This document shows positions 1-7,060 of a DNA stretch of 64,000 nt, one piece after another. The stretch is taken from assembly GCA_030432695.1 (NCBI GenBank), contig JAUILN010000005.1:551046-615045 (forward strand). The letters run 5' to 3'. Source of the DNA: a bacterium. GTDB lineage: Bacteria; Planctomycetota; UBA1135; UBA2386. Numbering within the stretch: position 1 is the first letter of the stretch; every line of letters starts with the position of its first letter. The position numbers and the translations under genes are program-made. Under the pieces are notes generated by a model. The model was not told where the DNA came from. It saw only the letters and a list, made by a program, of their open reading frames with translations, and did not search any database.

Positions 1-1059
1 ACCCGCCAGGATCCGCCGCAGGTCGTCGGCGAACTCGCCCGCCGTCGCGTAGCGATCCTCCGGCCGCCGCCGCAGCGCGGTGCGCAGCACCACGTCGAGC
101 CCCGGAAGCACTTCCCTGATGCCCCGCGGCAAGCGCGCCAACCGCCCCAGTCGACTGGCCCGCTGGATCTGCCGTGGCGTGCTCCCCTGCCACGCCGGCG
201 CCAACTGCAGGCATTCCAACAGCGTGACCCCAAGCCCCCACACGTCGACCCGCGGCGCGAAGCCGCGGCCGCCGCCGTCGAACACCTCCGGCGGCAGATA
301 CGCGAACGTGCCCACCGGCTGGCTCTGCGTCAGCTTGCTCGCCGCGTCTTCGATCCACGCCAGCCCGAAGTCCACCACCCGCGGCCGGCCGTCGGTGCCG
401 AACAGCACGTTGGCCGGCTTCAGGTCGCGATGCAGCACGCCCCCCTCGTGCGCCACCTGGATCGCGTCGGCCACCTCGGCCATGCACGTCACCAGGAGCC
501 GCACGCTCTGCTCGACCGTCACCCCCTCCTGCAGGCGCAACGGCGCCGCCACCCCTGCTCGCCGCTGCACCTGCAGGCGCTGCGCCAGGCTGCCGCCCGC
601 CACCAGCGGCATCACCAGGAACGGCGTCTCGCCGTCCAGCTCGGCGTCGAGCACCGGACAGATCGCCGGGTGCTGCAACTGCCGCGTGGCCTGCACCTCG
701 CGCTGGAACCGCGCCCGCGCCGCGGGTGATACGGCCGCCACATGATCGAGGATCTTCACCGCGACCGTCGCCCCGCTCAGCTCGTCGACGGCCCGGAACA
801 CCAATCCGAACCCGCCGCGGCCGAGCAGGCCTTCGAGGCGGTAACGACCCAGCCGGCCGGCGAATGGCGCGTCGTGTTGCGTGCCTCCGCCCGCGAGACC
901 CGGCACCGCACTGCCGAGCAGCGCCGCATGCTCGCGCCGCTGCTCGTCGTGGAACTCCTCGGGGAAACCGTCGAGATAGGTCTCCACCGCTTGCAGACCC
1001 GTGGGCAGGTCGGCGTGCAACTTCTCCAGGAACTTGAGTAGCACCTGCTCCCGCGTCAT
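1..1059 (-). CDS. Serine/threonine protein kinase (3' end cut by window edge)
   Basis: Hanks-type kinase read from an ATG at 1059 on the minus strand; the gene leaves the window at base 1, so only the first 353 residues are visible. About 70 residues precede the kinase fold. Visible motifs are the glycine-rich loop GRGGFGLV (80-87), VAVKIL with the ATP-binding lysine near residue 102, the catalytic HRDLKPAN (from 210) and DFG (230-232), followed by the activation segment and a GTFAYLPPE motif. All core catalytic residues are present, so it should be active. It is transcribed divergently from an ECF-type sigma factor only 65 bp away, a common planctomycete pairing that suggests the kinase and sigma factor act in one signalling pathway (inference). 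The C-terminal sensor region, if any, is outside the window. Confidence 0.95.
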   Translation of the reverse strand, partial: MTREQVLLKFLEKLHADLPTGLQAVETYLDGFPEEFHDEQRREHAALLGSAVPGLAGGGTQHDAPFAGRLGRYRLEGLLGRGGFGLVFRAVDELSGATVAVKILDHVAAVSPAARARFQREVQATRQLQHPAICPVLDAELDGETPFLVMPLVAGGSLAQRLQVQRRAGVAAPLRLQEGVTVEQSVRLLVTCMAEVADAIQVAHEGGVLHRDLKPANVLFGTDGRPRVVDFGLAWIEDAASKLTQSQPVGTFAYLPPEVFDGGGRGFAPRVDVWGLGVTLLECLQLAPAWQGSTPRQIQRASRLGRLARLPRGIREVLPGLDVVLRTALRRRPEDRYATAGEFADDLRRILAG

Positions 1060-1124
1060 CCTGTCGATCCTCCGACGGCATCGTGCCCACTCCGCGCCGT
1101 CGACCAAGAGGAAGAAGGACCTTC

Positions 1125-1748
1125 GTGACGTCTCTCCACGACGACAGCAGCACCTCGGATGCGATGCGCCGCGCCTTCGAGGGCCGCGACGCCGCCGCCT
1201 GGAACCGTGTGATCGAGCACCTCTCGCCGCTGCTCGAAGCCCAGGCCCGCCTCCGCATGCCCCAGGCCCTCGCCCGCCACTGCGACCCGCTCGACATCGT
1301 CCACGACGTGTGGCTGCACGCGATCGCCGACCTGCCCCGCGTCGAAGCCCGCACCGGCCGCCTCAGCACCGCGGTCCTCGCCTACCTCGGCCGGGCCGTC
1401 TTCAACCAGACCATCGACCGGATGCGGATGGAGAATCGCCGCGCGCTGGACCAGACGCTCACCGGCGCCGACCCCGACCATTGCGTGGCCCTGCGCGACG
1501 ATCCGGTCTCGGCCGCGATGCACCGCGACCGGGCCCAACAGGTGCGCACCGCGCTCGACAACCTGCCCCGTGATTGGCGGAACGTGCTGGTGCTGCGCTA
1601 TCTGGAGGGACTGACGGTGGCGCAGGCGGCGGAGGAGCTGAGATTGTCGCGGGAGAACGTGGAGAAGATCGGCTACCGGGCGCGGAAGTGGATGGCGGAG
1701 CGGTTGCCGGGGTTCGGGGAGGAGGGCGAGGCGACGCATGCGGGGTGA
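1125..1748 (+). CDS. ECF-family RNA polymerase sigma factor
   Basis: A 207-residue sigma-70-like factor. Region 2 is around residues 15-105, with DPLDIVHDVWLHAI as the core-binding helix. Region 4 is around 146-192, with LPRDWRNVLVLRYLEGL and the helix-turn-helix TVAQAAEELRLSRENVEK. I chose the GTG at 1125 because a purine-rich Shine-Dalgarno stretch (AGAGGAAGAAGGA) lies just upstream; an upstream GTG at 1083 is possible but lacks such a site. It lies head-to-head with the Ser/Thr kinase, and the 65-bp gap must hold both promoters. No anti-sigma factor is adjacent, so control through the kinase is a reasonable inference. The family call is firm; the target regulon is unknown. Confidence 0.9.
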   Translation: MTSLHDDSSTSDAMRRAFEGRDAAAWNRVIEHLSPLLEAQARLRMPQALARHCDPLDIVHDVWLHAIADLPRVEARTGRLSTAVLAYLGRAVFNQTIDRMRMENRRALDQTLTGADPDHCVALRDDPVSAAMHRDRAQQVRTALDNLPRDWRNVLVLRYLEGLTVAQAAEELRLSRENVEKIGYRARKWMAERLPGFGEEGEATHAG

Positions 1749-1952
1749 GTCGGCGCGGGCGGACGAGGGAGAACGTCGCCGGGGGCGCGGGCCAGACAGG
1801 AAACAGATTGAGGATTGGTGTCCGGGCTCGCTCAGGTTCCGACGTTGAGAAGGAGAAGGGGAGTGCGCTCCCGCTGCGACTTCGACGACCGAACACGCCT
1901 TCCGCGTAGTTCCAAACCGAGCCGCGTCCCACAGCCCGATCATCGCTCCTAC

Positions 1953-2864
1953 ATGAAGACCAGAATCCTGTCCCTCGTCGCCGTCGCGTTGATCGCGACC
2001 CTGTCCCCCGCCCAGGTATTCCGTTACGGCAATGGATGCCAGCACAGCGTGGTCCTCCATCAGTCCAAGAACGACAGCGGCACGACGACCTTGTTCCGGC
2101 CGGCCGCCGGCAACCGAGTCTACATCCGACTGGACGTCGCGCGGACCGTCGAGGCCTCCGGCTTCGCCCTGCCGCTCGCCTCTCTCACGGGGCCACAGTA
2201 TGTGAATGGCGCACTCTATGGAGGATCTTCTTCTGGACCGAGCAGAGACCCACTGAGAAATGGTCAGCTAATATATGTCAACTCTGAGCGATGGGCCCGC
2301 TGCTACTTCGCTCCCATCGTTCTGCAAGCCGGCTCCACGGTCTTCCTGTCCGTCGATCAGCCGACCGACCGGAGCCTCCAGATCGGTACGTTTCGAGGCG
2401 GCACTCCGGCCCAGTGGCACCTGCAACCGCTTCCGTCCGGTAGGGTTGGCCCGAGCATGACGCGTGCCTTCCAGATGCGGCTGCTGGGCGACGGACGCAC
2501 GCCAAACATCCGGGTGGCGCAACTCCCGCCGGCCTCGAACGTGCTCGAGATCTTCTGTGACAACAACCCTCCTGGGTCGCTGGCAGTTCTCTACTACGGC
2601 TTCTCACCGTTCCCGGCGCCTCGGCCCGGCGCCCCTGGAGGCACCGTAAACCTGGGGTTCATCGGCCTTCCGCAGTGCGAACTCCTCGTGGACGTCGCAG
2701 GCTCGCTGCTTCCAACGGGAGGTATCGGCAACCTGCGACAGTTCCTGACTGCCGCGTCGCCCAACACGCCACCGCTCGATCTGTACTTTCAGTGGGCGGT
2801 CGGGGTCCCGAGGGGCTCGACCCTGGACGTCGCTTTCAGCGATGCTGCGCAGGTGACATTCTAG
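1953..2864 (+). CDS. Secreted protein with shared C-terminal beta-rich module
   Basis: A 303-residue protein starting at an ATG followed by a typical signal peptide (KTRILSLVAVALIATLSPAQ). The body has no enzyme motif I recognise. It is rich in Gly, Pro and small residues, with alternating hydrophobic patterns suggestive of beta structure. The final 115 residues or so resemble the ends of three other secreted proteins in this window: a Cys early on, a Gly-X-Cys-X-Leu-like core (here LPQCELLVDVAG), then a short hydrophobic strand and a terminal strand ending in Phe. The gene lies about 200 bp after the sigma factor and is probably independently expressed; a hairpin follows its stop. Function unknown; likely extracytoplasmic. 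Confidence 0.75.
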   Translation: MKTRILSLVAVALIATLSPAQVFRYGNGCQHSVVLHQSKNDSGTTTLFRPAAGNRVYIRLDVARTVEASGFALPLASLTGPQYVNGALYGGSSSGPSRDPLRNGQLIYVNSERWARCYFAPIVLQAGSTVFLSVDQPTDRSLQIGTFRGGTPAQWHLQPLPSGRVGPSMTRAFQMRLLGDGRTPNIRVAQLPPASNVLEIFCDNNPPGSLAVLYYGFSPFPAPRPGAPGGTVNLGFIGLPQCELLVDVAGSLLPTGGIGNLRQFLTAASPNTPPLDLYFQWAVGVPRGSTLDVAFSDAAQVTF

Positions 2865-2880
2865 CCCCCCTGAGTTCAAG

Positions 2881-2902
2881 CCGCTGCGTCAGACAGCAGC
2901 GG
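2881..2902 (+). terminator. Hairpin after the secreted-protein gene
   Basis: A perfect 7-bp stem CCGCTGC/GCAGCGG with an 8-nt loop begins 17 nt after the stop codon at 2864. There is no clear T-tract behind it, so it could act as a weak or factor-assisted terminator, or simply as an mRNA end-stabilising hairpin. Confidence 0.45.
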
Positions 2903-3037
2903 CGTGGCGCACCAAGCCCCCTAGCACGATGCGCCGACAGGAGAATCAGTAGTATCCCCCCACTTGGAGCAGACTTGATGCCGAAGCCTACCGAATAGGC
3001 CTCTCAACATCACGCGTAGAAAAGAGGCATCCTCACA

Positions 3038-3622
3038 ATGCACAATACCAGGGCCGCACGCTTCCTGGCCGCGCTCATCGTATCGATTGGTCTATATATC
3101 CCACTGATTGAGACTCTACACACGGCGGGCATGTTCAGTCGCGATCGAATCAAGACAACTACCCATTCCCAAGTCGACGCACCAAGTAGCCGCCAAGAGA
3201 ACCCTGCTTCCGACATCGGGTGGACTGGCATGGATTGGAGTCCCAGAACCCCGCCACAGGAATTTCCTCACGCTTATCTGAGGCGGGATTATAATTCATC
3301 AGGAACATTCGCCATATATGTTATATTAGCGTGGTCACTCGACGGAAGTGAAGTCTTCACCTTGGAACAGGCCAAGATGCTCCTGACGTCATTTCGCCGC
3401 GTGCACGGGTCCGCGATCAATATCCCGCCAGAAGTCGAGAATGGCAACCTCACTCTTCATTTGCCTACGGGAGAGTTCACCACATTCGACTGGATGTTCC
3501 GCTATTCCGAGGCACGGACCATCGATGTTAGTTCGTTCATCGAAGCGCTTCAGGGCACGCTAAACAGCGTCGAAGCGTTCACCAAGGCCCGGCCGAGCTT
3601 CAAGTTGCGCGCTGCGCGATGA
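3038..3622 (+). CDS. Hypothetical single-pass membrane protein of low GC
   Basis: A 194-residue protein starting ATG at 3038 (MHNTRAARF) with one hydrophobic segment at about residues 8-25 that may be an uncleaved signal anchor. The remainder looks like a small alpha/beta domain (about 90-190). I recognise no family. Base composition is close to 50% G+C across the gene, against about 70% in its neighbours, with many A/T-ending codons, which suggests recent acquisition or an unusual selective regime. It has no operon partner: 173 bp separate it from the gene before, and the next gene is on the other strand. Confidence 0.65.
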   Translation: MHNTRAARFLAALIVSIGLYIPLIETLHTAGMFSRDRIKTTTHSQVDAPSSRQENPASDIGWTGMDWSPRTPPQEFPHAYLRRDYNSSGTFAIYVILAWSLDGSEVFTLEQAKMLLTSFRRVHGSAINIPPEVENGNLTLHLPTGEFTTFDWMFRYSEARTIDVSSFIEALQGTLNSVEAFTKARPSFKLRAAR

Positions 3623-3734
3623 TCAATCAGATCTCTGCAGCGACGGCGATCGACTTCTGGCCTCACTTGCGTCTGTCCGAGCGAGCTGGCGATCCGCTCC
3701 TCGCCGAGTGACATGCAGCGCCACCGCTCCCGCC

Positions 3735-3989
3735 TCAACCTTGGAGGGGCGGCGGCGACAAGCCCCATGAGCCTTCCTGGTCGGCCACCGGTGCGAGCGC
3801 CTGCTTCACGGCCTTCTCGACCCGGTCCGGACTACCGTCGGCGTAGCCGTCCTCCGGCAGCGTGGCTGCGACCCAGATCGCCGGATCCCGCGTCCAATCC
3901 ACCCCGACTTCCACTCGCCAGTTCACGACGCCCAGGTTGAGTCCGCCGAGCACGGCCTCGACTTCGAACGTGGTCGCCACCCGCGCCAT
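3735..3989 (-). CDS. Small hypothetical protein
   Basis: An 84-residue protein from an ATG at 3989 (MARVATTFEVEAVLGG). It reads as a compact alpha/beta protein with alternating hydrophobic residues in the first half (VNWRVEVGVDW) and a short amphipathic helix (DRVEKAVKQALA) in the second. No transmembrane segment or signal peptide. It is convergent with the low-GC gene and divergent from the small membrane protein at 4072. Support is codon usage and sensible composition only, so I cannot exclude a spurious frame, though the opposite frames read worse. Confidence 0.5.
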   Translation of the reverse strand: MARVATTFEVEAVLGGLNLGVVNWRVEVGVDWTRDPAIWVAATLPEDGYADGSPDRVEKAVKQALAPVADQEGSWGLSPPPLQG

Positions 3990-4071
3990 CGCGAGAGGGT
4001 AGCGATTCCACCCCCACTTCTCCCCCTCCCCCCGCGCACCCGCCCCACCTCCCCGCTACACTCCTCCCCCG

Positions 4072-4494
4072 ATGCGCCAACCGGCTGGCACCGGCGGGCG
4101 GTCCGGGTCAGCGGGCCGCGCGCCATCCGAGCGATGGACTGATTCCGAGCGAGAGGGCGGGCTCGATGCCTTCCCCTGGTTCGTGACCCTCGTCTGCCTG
4201 CTGGTCGGCCTGGTGGTGTTCATCCAGAGCACCCGCCCCGCCCTCGCCGAGCAGGAAGAGCTCATCGAGGTGCAGGAGCAGCTCGAGGACACGCTGGAGG
4301 CCGAGCACCAGGCCCTGGAGAAGACCCGCCAGCGGCGCGAGGCACTCGGCGCCGACCCCGAGTCGGTGCTGGTCGAGCTCGACGGGCAGGGCATCTCCCC
4401 CGCCGAGGCCGACGACCGGGCCTACGCGGCGCGGCGCGCGGCGGAGGCCCGAGACGGTCCGCGGGACGGCCAGGGGGCCGGGACTCGGCGGTGA
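4072..4494 (+). CDS. Small membrane protein with coiled coil (DivIC/FtsB-like layout)
   Basis: 140 residues from ATG 4072. A hydrophilic, Arg/Ser-rich N-terminus of about 33 residues is followed by one transmembrane helix (FVTLVCLLVGLVVFI, about 36-51), then a Glu/Gln-rich coiled coil (about 58-92: EQEELIEVQEQLEDTLEAE) and a charged tail. This short bitopic layout with a coiled coil on the far side resembles FtsB/DivIC cell-division proteins, but I see no sequence motif that proves that relationship. The gene precedes the MoxR operon by 276 bp and may be separately transcribed. Confidence 0.65.
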   Translation: MRQPAGTGGRSGSAGRAPSERWTDSEREGGLDAFPWFVTLVCLLVGLVVFIQSTRPALAEQEELIEVQEQLEDTLEAEHQALEKTRQRREALGADPESVLVELDGQGISPAEADDRAYAARRAAEARDGPRDGQGAGTRR

Positions 4495-4770
4495 TCTCGC
4501 GCCGCCTGCTCCGTCGTGGCGCGCCGAACCGGGGCCTCCACGCGCCGAATCACGGAGTTCTTCCCGACTCCGGGGCCTCCAGGCCCTGCCAGGGGTCGAA
4601 GGGCCCGCCTGGAACCGGCTCCCGCACCGCCCCCGCGGTCCGCGTAGAGTGCCGATCCTCGCACCAGCTTCACCCCACTCGCACAATCCTCGGCGTGGTC
4701 TCGAGTGCGAGACCCGGCCGACTCCAACGGCGCGCCGCCCCCGGCGCGCCGCACCCGGAACCCTGAACCG

Positions 4771-5850
4771 ATGAGCGATCCCAACAAGCCCGCCAGCGGC
4801 ACGCCGCAGCCGTCCGCCGAAGACCTCCAGCAGGTCGAGAAGCTGCAGAAGGCCTACGCCTCCATGAAGGAGGAGATGCGCAAGGTCATCGTCGGCCAGG
4901 AGGAGGTCGTCGATCAGCTGTTCATGGCGCTGTTCTGCCGCGGCCACTGCGTGCTGGTCGGCGTGCCGGGCCTGGCCAAGACGCTGATGATCTCGACCTT
5001 GTCGAAGATCCTGAACCTGGACTTCAACCGCATCCAGTTCACCCCCGACCTGATGCCGTCGGACATCACCGGCACCGAGGTCATCAACCAGGACAAGGCC
5101 ACCGGCGAACGGGTCTTCAAGTTCCTCCAGGGGCCGATCTTCGCGAACGTGATCCTCGCCGACGAGATCAACCGCACGCCGCCGAAGACCCAGGCCGCGC
5201 TGCTCGAGGCGATGCAGGAGTACCAGGTCACCGTCGGCGGCCAGCGCCACGACCTCGACCGGCCGTTCTTCGTGCTCGCCACCCAGAACCCGATCGAGCA
5301 GGAAGGCACCTACCCGCTCCCCGAGGCGCAGCTCGACCGCTTCATGTTCATGGTGAAGGTCGACTACCCGACCCTCGACGAGGAGCGCGAGATCATCCGC
5401 CGCACCACCGAGACCCGCCACGACACGGTCGGCGCGGTGCTCAGCAAGGAGGACATCCTCAGCCTGCAGGAGATCGTCCGCCGGGTGCCGATCAGCGACC
5501 ACGTCCTCGACTACGCGCTGCGCATCACCCGCTCGACCCGCCTCACCACCGACCAGGCGCCGGAGTGGGTCAAGGAGTGGTTGAGCTGGGGTGCCGGCCC
5601 GCGTGCCAGCCAGTTCCTGGTGCTCGCCGGCAAGGCCCGCGCGCTGCTGAAGGGCCGCTTCTACGTGTCGGCAGACGACATCCGCGCGGTCGCGGCACCG
5701 GTGCTCCGCCACCGCATGGTCACCAGCTTCGGCGCCGAGGCCGAGGGGATCACCACCGACTCCGTGGTGGAGCGGCTGTTGGCCGAGCTCGATCCGAACG
5801 CCTCCGAGGCGCTGGCCGACGGGAAACTCCCAGGGGTCATCAATCAGTGA
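4771..5850 (+). CDS. MoxR-family AAA+ ATPase
   Basis: A 359-residue ATPase of the MoxR/RavA clade, predicted to act as a cytoplasmic chaperone that remodels or activates VWA-domain partners. Walker A is GVPGLAKT (64-71), Walker B is VILADEINR (127-135), and sensor 1 is ATQNPIEQEGTYPLPEAQLDR-like (from 170). Start at ATG 4771, matching the usual N-terminus of the family; an in-frame upstream codon would add an unlikely Pro/Arg-rich tail. It heads a set of DUF58 and VWA genes, the classic MoxR-DUF58-BatA arrangement. A strong inverted repeat begins inside its stop codon and separates it from the DUF58 gene. Confidence 0.96.
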   Translation: MSDPNKPASGTPQPSAEDLQQVEKLQKAYASMKEEMRKVIVGQEEVVDQLFMALFCRGHCVLVGVPGLAKTLMISTLSKILNLDFNRIQFTPDLMPSDITGTEVINQDKATGERVFKFLQGPIFANVILADEINRTPPKTQAALLEAMQEYQVTVGGQRHDLDRPFFVLATQNPIEQEGTYPLPEAQLDRFMFMVKVDYPTLDEEREIIRRTTETRHDTVGAVLSKEDILSLQEIVRRVPISDHVLDYALRITRSTRLTTDQAPEWVKEWLSWGAGPRASQFLVLAGKARALLKGRFYVSADDIRAVAAPVLRHRMVTSFGAEAEGITTDSVVERLLAELDPNASEALADGKLPGVINQ

Positions 5851-5885
5851 TGTCGCTGGCTTCGCCAATGATAGCGACATCACTG
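5845..5885 (+). terminator. Inverted repeat overlapping the moxR stop codon
   Basis: A perfect 13-bp inverted repeat (CAGTGATGTCGCT at 5845-5857, AGCGACATCACTG at 5873-5885). The 15-nt loop contains a small GGC-TTC-GCC hairpin, so the whole can fold as a stacked stem-loop. The TGA stop of moxR lies in the left arm. A T-containing stretch (TTGCTTGC) follows, but not a run of T. It could be a partial terminator that sets the moxR to DUF58 ratio, or an mRNA processing or stabilising structure. Function is inferred from structure only. Confidence 0.6.
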
Positions 5886-6015
5886 TTGCTTGCTGGCGGG
5901 CGCTGACGCGCCCGCGTGCACCACGGGCACATCCGTGACCCGTAGCAGAGCAACCGCCTCCTCGACTCCCGCCGCGCCCCCCGGCCACCCACCCTGAGAC
6001 GCCGAACCGCACCCG

Positions 6016-6969
6016 ATGGCCGAAGCCCGCGCCGAACGTTCGCCGACCGCCCGCAAGAACCCGGACGGCTCCCTCGACCCGCTGGACCCCAAGGTCCTCG
6101 CCAAGATCGACAAGCTCGAAGTCCGCGCCCGCGTGGTCGTCGAGGGCTTCATCTCCGGCATGCACAAGTCGCCCTACAAGGGCTTCTCGGTGGAGTTCGC
6201 GCAGCACCGCGAATACGTGCCCGGCGACGACATCCGCTACATCGACTGGAAGATCTACGGCAAGTCGGAGCGCTTCTACGTCAAGGAGTTCGAGGAGGAG
6301 ACCAACCTCCGCTCCTACATGCTGGTGGACCAGTCGGAGTCGATGGGCTACGGCCACGACGACGGGATGACCAAGTTCGAGTATGCGGCCACTGCCGCGG
6401 CCTCGCTGTCGTTCATGCTCCAGCAGCAGTCCGACGCGGTCGGTATGGCGACCTTCGCCGACGAGGTGCTCGCCAAGGTCCCCGCCTCGAACACCCGCGG
6501 CGGCCTCGGCAACGTGATCACCACCCTGTCGAACGCGAAGCCCGACCGGAAGACCAAGCTCGGCAAGATGCTCCAGGAGATCGCCGGGCTGATCGCCAAG
6601 CGCGGCGTGGTGGTGATCTTCTCCGACCTCTTCGACGACCCGGACGAGATCCTCAAGGGCCTCCAGCACCTCGGCCAGCGCGGCCACGAGATCATCGTCT
6701 TCCACGTGCTCGACCGCGACGAGGTCGAGTTCCCGTTCGAACGGATGACGATGTTCGAGGGGCTCGAGGAGATGCCCGAGCTGCTGGCTGACCCGAGTGC
6801 CCTGCGCGACGCCTACCTCGCCGAGGTCGATTCCTTCCAGGACCGCATCCGTAGGGGCTGCCTGCGCCAACGGGTCGACTACGTGAAGCTCGTCAACGAC
6901 CAGCCGCTCGACGTCGCTCTGTCCTCCTACCTGGCCGCCCGCCAGGCGCGCTCCAAGCGCAAGCGGTGA
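6016..6969 (+). CDS. DUF58 protein with VWA-like fold
   Basis: 317 residues from ATG 6016. The central signature of DUF58 is present (HREYVPGDDIRYIDWKIYGK, about 68-87), followed by a von Willebrand A-like part with the metal-site motif DxSxS as DQSES (near 107-111). The C-terminal third has the alternating strands and helices of a VWA fold (VVVIFSDLFDDP). There is no membrane segment, so it is likely cytosolic and recruited to the membrane VWA proteins encoded next. In known systems DUF58 proteins partner with MoxR ATPases, and here it follows moxR directly. Confidence 0.93.
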   Translation: MAEARAERSPTARKNPDGSLDPLDPKVLAKIDKLEVRARVVVEGFISGMHKSPYKGFSVEFAQHREYVPGDDIRYIDWKIYGKSERFYVKEFEEETNLRSYMLVDQSESMGYGHDDGMTKFEYAATAAASLSFMLQQQSDAVGMATFADEVLAKVPASNTRGGLGNVITTLSNAKPDRKTKLGKMLQEIAGLIAKRGVVVIFSDLFDDPDEILKGLQHLGQRGHEIIVFHVLDRDEVEFPFERMTMFEGLEEMPELLADPSALRDAYLAEVDSFQDRIRRGCLRQRVDYVKLVNDQPLDVALSSYLAARQARSKRKR

Positions 6970-7060
6970 GCGTGCCGCCAGCCCCCACCACCGCACCGCT
7001 TCCCACTCCCGACTTCGGGGCCCGCCGCGCGCGACGGGCCGCTGATCCGAAGGACCCACC

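Noticed and set aside
4573..4586. GGGCC/GGCCC hairpin in the 276-bp gap before moxR
   Set aside because: Only a 5-bp stem in very GC-rich sequence with no T-tract; not distinguishable from chance.
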